Assembly (NCBI RefSeq): GCF_001039355.2
Contig: NW_019775408.1
Location: 404,366-429,996, forward strand
From: Lingula anatina
Taxonomy: Eukaryota; Brachiopoda; Lingulata; Lingulida; Lingulidae
DNA length: 25,631 nt
Direction: 5' to 3'
The notes under the pieces were generated by a model. The model worked only from the letters and a program-made list of their open reading frames with translations, searched no databases and was not told where the DNA came from. Numbering within the stretch: position 1 is the stretch's first letter; each line of letters begins with the position of its first letter. Below, one piece after another: positions 1-8,716 of the stretch. The translations under genes and the position numbers were made by a program.

Positions 1-18
1 GGGGGGGGGGGGGGGGGT

Positions 19-55
<37 letters not shown>

Positions 56-57
56 GG
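1..57. repeat. Poly-G tract at the window edge
   Basis: Almost unbroken G for 57 bases with two single T interruptions, then GC-poor unique sequence. Runs like this can fold into G-quadruplexes and are also a common place for assemblies to break or be mis-sized, so the exact length should not be trusted. No coding potential. Confidence 0.9.
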
Positions 58-117
58 GGCATTACCCACTTGTGTCCCTCCCAGGATCCGCCAATTATGT
101 TTTTATCTCAAAAATGT

Positions 118-366
118 TACCCTCTACCTGGGCCGTAGCACAAAATTCATGCGCTAGCACTCCCATTGACGATTCTGACAGCCAGTATGTATATCAAAAT
201 CGTCAATATGAGTGCTAGCGCATGAACTTTGTGCTACCAGGGCTGCAAGGATAAATCACCCGTGTACTTTTCTCTAGTGCGAACAGAGAATCGGGTCATG
301 AGTGAGCTCGAGACACATCTTTGGATATCTGGTGAAAAAATCCATCTGTGACCCTGGTAGAGGGTA
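118..366. mobile_element. MITE-like element A with TA-flanked inverted ends and an inner long hairpin
   Basis: The left end reads TA-CCCTCTACCTGGG (118-132) and the right end CCCTGGTAGAGGG-TA (352-366), so the termini are inverted repeats with a TA dinucleotide on both outer sides, as left by Tc1/mariner-type insertion. Inside, 135-179 and about 195-238 are inverted copies of each other; each arm contains TTCATGCGCTAGCACT or its complement, giving a hairpin of roughly 44 bp per arm with a few mismatches. The right part (309-366) is about 80 percent identical to 3050-3103, see element B. Class assignment is inference. The element lies just upstream of the sulfotransferase start and may overlap its promoter or 5' UTR. 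Confidence 0.6.
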
Positions 367-413
367 CAACACTATCATATTTTTTTATCATAACAGACTT
401 ATAGACAGACGAA

Positions 414-2905
414 ATGCCAGTCGTCAAAGTGAAAGACGGGGAGGGTCACGAGATCACGTGGAACGAGGTGCGTCCAGGAGAGATGTACTGCGACTTTCCC
501 GGCATAGAAGAACGGCTGGCAGCTGCTGATAAGTTTGAAGCCAGGCCAGATGACGTCTGGGTGAGCACTTATCCAAAGTCAGGTATGGTATACAGAACCC
601 ACTGCGCTTTCGGTTTCGTTTTCTCATGACTTTAATATCAAATGCAAGTGGAGTTATGATTCTTGTATAGCTGAAATCATTGAAATCCAATATTTAATCA
701 CAAATTGGGCATTTAGATGAATAAAATAAAAATGTTTTATGAACTTTTAGAACTTTTCTATTACAACATTCAACAAAAAATTCCGCTGGAATGTTCAAAC
801 CCAATTTTCGCAGGTGAGGATTAAAAATTCTCTCACACCCCAGTCTCGAAGCCGTTACCATTATAATTATAACCTAATGTCTGTATGTACTTCTGTAACG
901 AGGCCACTGACAGGAGAGCACTCGGAACTTTTACTGTCCGTTTCAGGCACACATTGGACCTGGGAAATAGTTCACATGCTGATAAACGGTAACGCTAAGA
1001 TAAACGACATCCCCAAAACTATGGGATTCTTCGAGGAAAGAGACCAGGATCATCTGGACAACATCCCCTCCCCGAGGGTACTGGACACCCATTTGTCGTA
1101 TCACCGAATACCGCCCGATGTTTGGCGGAAGAACTGTAAGATCGTGTATGTTATGCGCAATCCGAAAGATGTCGCTGTCAGTTTTTATAACCATAGCAAA
1201 GGGATCATTGACTACAAATACGAAGGAACGTGGAATGGATTTTTCAAGTTATTTACGGAAGGACCTAAATGTGGGTTTGAGTTTTAAAAAACATAGTGTA
1301 ATTTTTAATTCATTTTTCCCGAATGAAATACTACATTATAAGTTCTTAGATGCTTATCGTTGTTAGAGTATATCGTGATCAATAACCGGGATCAAAATTA
1401 ATGTCATTAATGTTTAATGCGAATCACTTCCTTCAAACAGAATTTGCTTTTTACTTTCTGCCTGCAGAATTTCAAATTCTCCTTTTCGCAAATAACATTA
1501 TATCCAGACGTGGTTTCTCGAGCAGTCTGTGAATTTGGATCCGTCGAAACTGAAAAAGGACTGCCATCAATTATTGCCATTTTTACCTTCCGTGCGTAAA
1601 TTCAGTTTTTTTTAAATTTTAATATACAATGTAAATGCAGCAGTTGTGTATAAGATATTTTCAGCCAAGCATTAATTTCGTCAAGCTCAAGTCATGTCTG
1701 TTAATATGTAAAAAAAATCGCCCTCTGCTCTTTGTATTTCAGTCGAATGGGGGATGTGGTGGGAAAACGTTCTATCTTGGTGGGAAAATGCTCGCAATAA
1801 ATCCAACGTGTTATTCCTGACCTACGAGGAGATGATTAAAGTAAGTTAAATAGAGTTAAACCAATAGTAGCGGCGTGGGCTGTCTGGTGGAAGGGCGGGG
1901 GAGAGAGAGAGAGAGAGAGAGCAAGGTGTGTGTGTGTGTGTGTGTAAGACCCCATTCCCACAGATTTTAGATCGATCTATCCCTGTGGGGTGTCTCACTA
2001 GATTACTGTCAGCTTAGCCGGCTTAAGCGTCTGTCCCGCCTACTAAAAGCTGTAAGGGGGTAATTAACTATGGTGCGCGCTCGGCTGACTGCAATTTAGC
2101 GTGAACCGATCTAAATCTCTGGGAATGCACCCTAAGGGTGTCAGAGAGGGGAAGCAGGGTGTGTGTGTGTGTGTGTGTGATTGGGGTAGGGTGTGTCAGA
2201 GTATGGGGGGAGAGAGAAAGAGAGAGAGAGAGGTAATATCGTTTAGATAATCCTGAATCATATTCATTGTAGGACAGTGTGGCTGCTGTGAGAAAGATAG
2301 CAGAGTTTATTGGACGGCCGGGAACCGAGGAATTATACAAAGCAATAGCAGACGCCTGTGCATTCGATAAAATGAAAACCTTGAAAACTCCAACAGAGCC
2401 TAAGTGCTGGAAAGGGGAAAACTTGATGTATAGAAAAGGTACTGCTGTTTTGAAATGTACATCAGGCAATTTGATAATGATTGTGACATTTTTAACTAAA
2501 AGTTGGACTGTACAATGCTAAAATCGCCAGAACAATAAAAAAGTGAAAAAAGGGATTAAAACATGCATATACATCAAGATTATGAAATATACACATGGTG
2601 ACAAAACTAAAAGAAAGTATTGTCCAGGAGAAATTTCAACAAACGATGTGACAGTCCGATTTATAATTATATACAACAGGGCTTATTGATAAAAAAAAAC
2701 CTTTAAGTTTTAAAAATCTCGATTATTATGCTATTTATATTCAGTATATAGTGATAGTTTGTGCATTTTAAAATTTTATTTTTGTCATTCAGGAAAGGTG
2801 GGCGACTGGAAAAATTGGTTCACAGTGGCCCAGAACGAGCACTTCGACATCCTGCACGAAGAACGAACAAAGGGCACGGGCATTAAGCTAGAATTTGAAA
2901 TATAA
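414..2905 (+). CDS. Cytosolic sulfotransferase (SULT family), complete, five exons
   Basis: Predicted to transfer a sulfuryl group from PAPS to a small hydroxyl or amine acceptor in the cytosol. Exons: 414-582, 947-1270, 1743-1840, 2273-2438 and 2793-2905. Phases join cleanly to 289 aa, the usual length for cytosolic SULTs. Visible motifs: the 5'-phosphosulfate loop TYPKSGTHW, split by intron 1; the catalytic-histidine segment DTHLSYHRIP; the 3'-phosphate segment VYVMRNPKDVAVSFYNH; the FEWGMWWENVLSWWE and FLTYEEM blocks; and the C-terminal PAPS-binding and dimer-region motif RKGKVGDWKNWFT in exons 4-5. The ATG at 414 is chosen because an in-frame TAG lies 12 bases upstream and family alignment starts soon after. 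No signal peptide is seen, as expected for a cytosolic enzyme. Acceptor substrate cannot be read from sequence, so no subfamily symbol is given. Intron 3 carries a MITE and microsatellites. A possible poly(A) signal is at 3302-3307. Confidence 0.93.
1900..1945. repeat. Compound (GA)n-(GT)n microsatellite in SULT intron 3
   Basis: About eleven GA units (1900-1921) followed, after CAAG, by about ten GT units (1926-1945). It sits directly left of MITE copy 1. Confidence 0.9.
1953..2127. mobile_element. MITE-like element, copy 1 (internally shortened), in SULT intron 3
   Basis: Ends are inverted: CATTCCCACAGATTTTAGATCG at the left corresponds to the complement of the right end that finishes GGGAATG at 2127. 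Next inward, TTACTGTCAG pairs with CTGACTGCAA. The left half (TCACTA-ATTACT-TCAGCT, then GTCTGTCCCGCCTACT and GGGGGTAATTAACTA) matches the left half of copy 2 at 3790-3867. Most of the matching right arm is missing, so this copy looks internally deleted. No coding content. Confidence 0.6.
2159..2232. repeat. (GT)n and (GA)n microsatellites right of MITE copy 1
   Basis: (GT)10 at 2159-2178 and an imperfect GA run at 2210-2232. With 1900-1945 they give the order GA, GT, MITE, GT, GA around the intronic element, all read on the same strand. Confidence 0.85.
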
Positions 2906-2975
2906 CGGTAACAGTAATTGTCGTTTGCGACTTCGAGCCTCGTGATCGCGAACGGCGAATCAACGACGTAAACTA

Positions 2976-3101
2976 CCCTCTTCCAGGGTGGGAGGTATTA
3001 CATGGAAAATGACCAAAAGCCATAGTAAAATGACCGTCTTTTTATCTTAAGACATATCTATAAATATATTGTGAAAATCAATCTGTGGCCCTGGCAGATG
3101 G
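2976..3101. mobile_element. MITE-like element B, relative of element A, 3' of SULT
   Basis: The left end TA-CCCTCTTCCAGGG (2974-2988) and right end CCCTGGCAGATGG-TA (3089-3103) are inverted and TA-flanked like element A. The segment 3050-3103 aligns with 309-366 at about 80 percent, including GTGAAAA, ATCTGTG and CCCTGG blocks. It lacks the inner long hairpin of A. It overlaps the expected SULT 3' UTR. Confidence 0.55.
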
Positions 3102-3754
3102 TAGACTTTAACCGCAATGTCATGGCGCCATCGTTGGAAATCCGTTACTACACCTTACCTGCTATTTCTGACAACAATCAACATAATATATCGTTTTTAA
3201 GCACCTCTTAATTTCTACCCTAATTAAAAATATATTATAATATATTTAAATATATTATGTATTATATTATAAGAAGAATTATGCTGCCTCTCTTAGGTCG
3301 AAATAAAACTTCAAAGCCATATTTTTATATTCAATTCAAATGGTAGCTTTACATCACATATCTCCCTTTGTAAAAAAAAAATGTTAATATGCAGACTATG
3401 CAAGCGCATGTGATAATCATGTTCTCGTCAACTTATATATTAAGCTATGTATTTTTTAATTATTGTTGCAAACAAAGAGCAATAAATCGACATTCCACTC
3501 AATAACTGTCGTCTTGTTACTGACGGAAGTGGTTGGTAATGAACTTCATGCAAAGAAAATAAATCTGAAGACAACTCTCCGCTCCAAGACTAATTATCAT
3601 TGGCGTTTGGCTTCTCTTCTTGGAAACGAAAAACGTAGACACCTCTCAAACTTTTACTCCCCACCAGAGGCCCTTCCAGATCTAGTAGTTATGATATTGT
3701 GCGAAGTACTTCAAACGATTCAAACGTACCAGCAAGAAAGACCTCTCGCACTAC

Positions 3755-4195
3755 GGGACCATTCGTATCGATCGATCTATCTCCAAAGGGATTCTCACTA
3801 AATTACTATCAACTAAGCGGCTTATATGTCTGTCACGCCTACTAATGCGGTTGGGGGGTAATTAACTACCGGAGGCCGAGAGTGCACGAAAGTTAATTAC
3901 CCTCTAGCTGATTCGATAGGCGTGACAGACATTTAGGGACCGTTCACATGAAAAGGTATGAGAATCTCCTTCGAGCGCAGCCGAGAATTAATTACAGCTT
4001 TGCGCTGCCAGTAATTGCGCCGCGGGGTATTCAGGGCACAGATCACAAGATACCGCCAATAGATTTTTAGATTTTTAGGAAATACATTTTTCATGTGAAC
4101 GGTCCCCTTAAGCCGCTTTTAAAGTTGATAGCAATTTAGCGTGAATCTCCGTAGAGTAAGACCGATCATGTTGAATCGATCTAGGCATGGGAACC
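3755..4195. mobile_element. MITE-like element, copy 2, interrupted by a second element
   Basis: Left arm: GATTCTCACTAAATTACT, ATCAACTAAGCGGCTTAT, GTCTGTCACGCCTA, GGGGTAATTAACT (3790-3867). Right arm, read as complement: AGTTAATTACCC (3890-3902), TAGGCGTGACAGAC (3917-3930), then after the 172-base insert AAGCCGCTT, GTTGATAGCAATTTAGCGTGAATC (4110-4147). Outer limits are approximate, based on AT-rich sequence with GATCGATCT or its complement on each side. With the insert and one TTA removed the arms pair over roughly 100 bases. It is related to copy 1 at 1953-2127. No transposase is encoded, so it is non-autonomous. Confidence 0.7.
3936..4107. mobile_element. Nested 172-bp MITE with TTA target-site duplication
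   Basis: Left end GGGACCGTTCACATGAAAA (3936-3954); right end is its complement, TTTTCATGTGAACGGTCCCC (4088-4107), differing only by one extra terminal base. TTA lies on both sides (3933-3935 and 4108-4110). A three-base TTA/TWA duplication with G-rich ends is typical of PIF/Harbinger-derived MITEs; that assignment is inference. Deleting the element plus one TTA rejoins the arms of the host element exactly (see findings). Confidence 0.75.
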
Positions 4196-4253
4196 CAGTC
4201 GTAGAGAGTACAGTAACACCAACCACGACATATTGCATATGAAGCTGCGTGTC

Positions 4254-4292
4254 GGGAAATGTGGTAGGCAATGGTGGGAAATGTGGTAGGCA
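4254..4292. repeat. Direct tandem duplication of a 17-base unit
   Basis: GGGAAATGTGGTAGGCA occurs at 4254-4270 and again, identical, at 4276-4292, with a spacing of 22 bases. No function suggested. Confidence 0.85.
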
Positions 4293-4657
4293 AAAACGTG
4301 TGCACAATCCCCGGTAAAACGGCAACTTCTGTAGTAGAAACAGAAAGCAAAACGTAGTGCTTGCAGTATAAACGTCGCTAAACCGTCGCCTTGCAAACCC
4401 TTCTCAAGCTGTAAGGACTCTTTTGAACAGGAATGCGGAGAAAAAACTCGCCAAATGACCACAATCATTCTTTGTTGCTATATCTCTTTTCATTTATTTA
4501 CTACTAATTGCGACAAGTGGTCATGGCACGTTCGCCGACAGAGAGAATATGGAAACTGATCTTTAAAACAAGTTCTAAAACAGCAAAACCTTTGAAATGT
4601 CATAATTTGCATACCGAGCTTTGTTGTGGTTAAAATATAAAACCCGCAGAGCGCGGT

Positions 4658-4680
4658 AAAAAAAAAAAAAAAAAAAAAAA
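4658..4680. repeat. Poly-A run (23 A) followed by GA-rich tract
   Basis: Twenty-three A then GAGAGAGAAAG. It could be a retroposon tail, but no retroposon body or target-site duplication was recognised upstream, so it is listed as a simple repeat. Confidence 0.85.
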
Positions 4681-5233
4681 GAGAGAGAAAGAAACTCCAG
4701 TAATTACTGGTTTTATATATTCTCTTTAATATCATAACATTTTACAGCACCACCATCCATCAATAAACTAAAGGAGATTACACGAAAAAATGCGACAAGT
4801 TCTACAACAGGTAAGAAGAGAAAGTGAAACTTTGCATATCTCACTTTACTTCGCCTACACAAATTTTATCACAAACGTCGTATGTGTAAATGCAATTTTC
4901 GAACTATTTTTCTGTTATTATAGATATGAATAAAAGTCCAGTTATAACATTTTTCTTTTTTTTTGTTCTCTGTACCGTGCATCTCTGTCCCATCACAACA
5001 GGTCCAACTCTTCCCTGTTTCTCGTTCTTCCCCGTTTCTTGTATGGAAATCATACGAACATGAACAAGAATCGAAGGCAGAATTGTCATAATACATGTAG
5101 TGCTCCAAACAGTAGTAGTACAATAACAACATACAGAAAAAAAATGAAGATTTAGTATTAATCCCAATCCCAAGTTTCAGTGAAGAAAAAAATATAAATA
5201 ACTCTTCTCTCAATATATTCTGACAAAGCTAAA

Positions 5234-7359
5234 CTACAGGTCTTGAATGAGGACCATAATTTCTGGCTTTATCAAGTTCTTGTCATCGAAAGTTCCTTGC
5301 TGCGATTTAATTTCTGCTACAACGCTGGGATCCAGTGCAAAATTTAACACAGTTGCCGGCGCAATCCCAACCTCGGCTAAAGTAGAGTCCATTTCGGTCA
5401 GTTTCTGTCCAGTGGCCGTGGAGAGGGTAAATGGCAGCCAATCGTTAACCAAATAGTCCCTGACAAATTCCGCCAACACCGACACCTTTTCAGTGGCTCT
5501 GAAAGTCCCCTGTAAGAGGACGCCATTGGGCATGCGCACGCGTACCAAGGCGAAGCGATATCGCCTCAGTTCTCGCTGCTCGTCCCGCTCACGCATGGCT
5601 TTAGTGCGCAGCATTCCTAATTTTTCCACGGCTTCTTGTTTGAGCTGTTGCTCCTTCCTCATCTCCTCTGGAGTGATGTTGTAAAAATCATTATGGAGTT
5701 CAAATTTAGTTGCCTTTGGGGAGGGATGAAACAGGCGAAGCCCTCTGTCCAGCTCCGCCTTGATGGGCTCAGCAGCGAGAAGAATTTCCTTCAGAGTATT
5801 CAGCCTCTCCGTGTCTTTGGCTTGATCTTCGTCCAGGACGTAGAAATCGTCCTCCCCGTCCTGAAAGGGCAGTTTTCTTTGCTTGAATCCAACGGACTGA
5901 ATGAACTCTTCAGTGCCGTCACAGGAACACACCCTTTCTTGGAATGCTTTATTACTGATTCTTATTTTCCTGAATTTCTCTTCATCGGGATTGGCAATGA
6001 TATTATCGAGGTATTTGCAGAGGGTTTCAATGCAAAGTTTCACTTTCTCAGCATTTTTATTTAGGGTGTGAATCATTAGAGCAGACGTCATCTGTGGTTC
6101 TTCGGCCAACTGGGCCAGTAAGAACTCCTCTATCTTCTTTTCCATGTCCTGTTTTGGCAGAACTTCTGGGGTGACCATAGGGCAGTTGTAATACACACCT
6201 GAAATGAATGAAACGGAGAGCTTAAACCATGAGTACCCAATGCTGACCATAGTGGAACAACAAGCTGGGGGGGGGTCTTGTATTATTTTTCTAATGACTA
6301 ATTAATCCTTGAACTAAATTTTCAGTCTCAACTTTCTTCATAAACACCTCTGTACAATTGGTCCCACTCCTAGGCCCTTCTCACATTGTTTGTCACGCAT
6401 ATCAACATAAAAAAATCCAGAGAGAATTATAAAAGATTTCACTTAATGCAGCCTGCACTCAACACAGCCAGTTAACCAAATTAATTTGAATTGGTCCAAA
6501 ATGCTACACAGAAGTGAACTCGTGAAAGGGGGTAAAACACCCCATTGCAAAATTGTATGTTAGGACCAGTTCAGGAGTTTAGATGCAGATTGGTGTGTAA
6601 AGGGTCCCTTTTTGCATTGACAGATCCCCACCTATTTGTTCCAGCAGTGGAGCACCATCTCTGTAAACTTCTGTGGGTCCTGCTGCTGCTGCCCCCTGTT
6701 GGAGAGCTCTCTCAGCCTCCAACTCTGCCCTGGCTTGCAACTTCAGAGCCTTCAGCTGGTTATTTGCAGTACCTGTAGATAAATAAGCAAATCGTTATAA
6801 TAATTACCATTATTACCTGATACTGTCTGAGCATCTAAGAAAAATAATTGAGCTGACCATTACATCATGTGCCATCACTAGGGTTTTTTTTTTTTTTAGA
6901 TGTGAGTGGACATATAGTGACATTATAGTGAGACAATACAGTCAAAAACTTTCAAACAATTTCTACAGTGTTTTTGGTATGCCAGTTTGGGCATTCTGTG
7001 GTTCATGTATCTACTGTGTATTTGTATAATGTAAGAAACTGGTGCAAATAATTCATATATAAATTATAGGGCATTTACTCTTGCTTCATATCTATCTTAA
7101 AGGACAAACAAAGACAATGTAAACCCTCCCATATAGACCAATCACCTGGTCTTGGCTGGGACATCCTAGCCAGAGCTGCCTCCCGTGCAGCTCGTGCAGC
7201 CTCGCTTTCAGCCTGAGGCCGCCCCTGACTGGTGCCAGGGCGTTGACTTGGCTGTGGTGACAAGCTCCTGGTGTCCTCTGTCAGTTTGTGGCCAGAACCA
7301 GCCTTCTTGAACTTGACATCTAGTTTTTTCTTCTCAAAAAATCGTTTGATAGCTGCCAT
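5234..7359 (-). CDS. UBXN6: UBX domain-containing protein 6 (UBXD1), p97/VCP cofactor, complete, three exons
   Basis: Adaptor of the AAA ATPase p97/VCP, known to bind caveolin-1 cargo and to act in endolysosomal and ER-linked sorting in the cytosol. Exons in transcript order: 7359-7146, 6772-6632, 6198-5234, giving 439 aa against 441 in human. N terminus MAAIKRFFEKKKLDVKFKKA matches the family start. A helical AARAAREAALAR stretch (about 54-65) sits where the family has its VIM-type p97-binding helix, although it does not fit the strict VIM pattern. An Ala/Gln-rich linker is encoded by exon 2. VYYNCP leads into a PUB domain (about 150-235, with TLNKNAEKVKL, CKYLDNIIANPDEEKFRKI and NKAFQERV). 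FYVL and LLAAEPIKAELDRG follow, then a coiled segment rich in R/E/K (about 290-330) and a C-terminal UBX fold (about 330-409, VRMPNGVLLQGTF to FVRDYL and DWLPFTL). The start is the ATG at 7359; frame extension upstream has no ATG. Confidence 0.95.
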
Positions 7360-7868
7360 GATGGTCAATTAACTTTCTGAAATGATGAAAAATTTTGTCA
7401 CAGTATGTAATGTTCCTTACACAGTGTCCAAAGCATTTCGAAAAAATTTGGCTCTCTTTTTGATTTGGTTAAAAGATTTTCTAACTACTGGCTAAAGAAA
7501 AGATTACATTAGAAAGAGCCCTGCTGGAACCTAATGAAATCAGCTGTAAGCACTTTTAACATGAATCATTGAATTCAATTAGTTTTTTTATTCTTTCAAT
7601 TAATGCTTTTCATTTTCTTTGAGTAAATTATCTTAAACAACTGGCAAAGATACTACATGTACCAGTAAACAACCAGTGGTGTTAGTTACCACAAAAACTA
7701 TAAACAAGTAGGTTTGGCATATCATAGTAAATAAACTGGACATTTAGACTAACAGTGTTCTTAAGCCCAGTGGTCAACATGACCAGTGCATTGACCAGTG
7801 GGATGGGAAGTTAAAGGTGGAGAATTCATATGTACATGTACCATACAAACCTGTTACTTCAAAATGTG
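7360..7868. other. Spacer: UBXN6 promoter side and 3' UTR of the 116 aa gene
   Basis: Both flanking genes read leftward. TTTATT at 7587-7592 is AATAAA on the minus strand and is the likely poly(A) signal of the upstream gene, leaving about 230 bases for the UBXN6 5' UTR and promoter. A short repeated GACCAGTG word occurs at 7768-7800. No gene seen. Confidence 0.5.
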
Positions 7869-8716
7869 TTACTCTCTTTTCAAGTGCTGAGAACGAGGAG
7901 TGGAATTCACGCTGTCTTTTGTGTCTACAGGAACTGAATCTTGTGTGTATCCTGTCTCTGATACACCTGAAAATTAAAATGACACCATGATACTTTACAA
8001 TTCAAGATTTGAAATCAATAAATCCTCTACTGTACATGTGTAATATCATTATCATGCTATAAACTGTGAGGTTCACAAAATTGTGTATTTGGCAAGTGTA
8101 ACAGTAGGTTGTTTCACTTTCATTACAGGACTTTGTCATAAAGTGTAACAATAAGTTTCATTATTAAGTGAAAATACATGTAATGTTTTGGCAAGTGTAC
8201 CAGTAGGTTCTTTCACTTACATTATATAAAGACTTAGTGTAACATTAAGTTTCATTATAAGTGAATGGATAATCGATAAAAGACTGAGGGTAGAATTGCA
8301 AATGTACTGGTAAATAATTTATATGTGTGAGTTACGATCTTTAACATCAAATTCATATTCACAGGCGTAGACGACCCCGTCTTTTGACGTTTTAATCTAA
8401 GGTTCCGTTGATATGCAATGTACTAGTTACAATGTCCCACAAAAAATATAAACGATGGCTTACCTTGTTTCTTAAAGAAATCGACAATCCTTTCGCCGTA
8501 TATGGCCCAAGCAATTTTTATGAGGATACTATTAACAACAATTATTATGCTCAGAATGACAATAAATTTCAAGCGAAATTCTGCTTCCCAAAACCAGTTG
8601 CGAAACGCTTCCGAGTGGTCAGAAATCGCATCGACAACTGCGTTCACGCGGGGTTCTGGTTCTGTTGGTTTTACTGCTTCCCGAGGAACTTTTGACGAGA
8701 CTTCCGTCAGGTTCAT
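7869..8716 (-). CDS. Small single-pass membrane protein, 116 aa, unrecognised, two exons
   Basis: Exons in transcript order: 8716-8464 and 7966-7869, joined in phase 1 with good donor CAAG|gtaagc and acceptor ttttcag|GTG. An in-frame TAG lies 33 bases before the ATG, so the N terminus is firm if there is no upstream coding exon. The protein has an acidic/Pro soluble N part (1-45: TEPEPRVNAVVDAISDHSEA), an amphipathic WFWEAEFR segment, one strongly hydrophobic helix (about 49-68: FIVILSIIIVVNSILIKIAW), a basic YGERIVDFFKKQG juxtamembrane stretch, and a polar Ser/Thr-rich C tail. No N-terminal signal peptide is visible. I do not recognise a family. The two-exon structure, the stop in exon 2 and consistent codon phase argue that it is real. 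The intron contains a tandem duplication. Confidence 0.65.
8089..8265. repeat. Two-copy tandem repeat, about 99-base period, in an intron
   Basis: Copy 1 begins TTGGCAAGTGTAACAGTAGG at 8089; copy 2 begins TTGGCAAGTGTACCAGTAGG at 8188. Both continue through TTTCACTT, AGTGTAACA-TAAGTTTCATTAT and AAGTGAA blocks. Inside each unit TTTCACTT and AAGTGAA are inverted, so each copy can form a small hairpin. Copies have diverged by substitutions and a deletion near 8222-8232. Confidence 0.8.

Larger units (their letters stand above)
2906..5233. other. Spacer between SULT and UBXN6: repeats, no convincing gene
   Basis: Holds the SULT 3' flank (candidate AATAAA at 3302-3307), element B, the nested MITE pair at about 3755-4195, a 17-base tandem duplication at 4254-4292, a poly-A run at 4658-4680 and the 3' flank of UBXN6. 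Open frames in the 60-115 codon range occur on both strands but show no recognisable motif, composition shift or splice context. A short ATG frame followed by a good donor (about 4790-4812) is too small to support. Confidence 0.6.

Noticed and set aside
2068-2469. 133-codon minus-strand frame with Ser-Leu and Thr-His repeats
   Set aside because: It is the reverse reading of GA/GT microsatellites and of SULT exon 4.
3463-3801. 112-codon plus-strand open frame 3' of the SULT
   Set aside because: It begins at a TTG rather than an ATG, ends inside the outer MITE, and has no recognisable motif or splice partner.
4480-4680. Retroposon ending in the poly-A run
   Set aside because: No RNA polymerase III box pair, known SINE or LINE sequence, or flanking duplication was seen, so only the poly-A run is kept.
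4790-4812. Possible tiny first exon (ATG CGA CAA... CAG|gtaaga) on the plus strand
   Set aside because: Seven codons before a donor, with no acceptor or downstream exon that continues it.
4869-5213. Overlapping minus-strand open frames of 89 and 114 codons downstream of UBXN6
   Set aside because: Low-complexity Tyr/Cys/Lys-rich translation of AT-rich 3' flank; no family resemblance, and overlapping frames of equal quality.
5636-6064. 142-codon plus-strand frame
   Set aside because: Antisense to the large, clearly conserved UBXN6 exon.
6199-6250. Extra N-terminal residues MVSIGYSWF before VYYNCP in UBXN6
   Set aside because: This is intron sequence ending in a good acceptor; joining exon 2 at 6632 gives the family-like protein and length.
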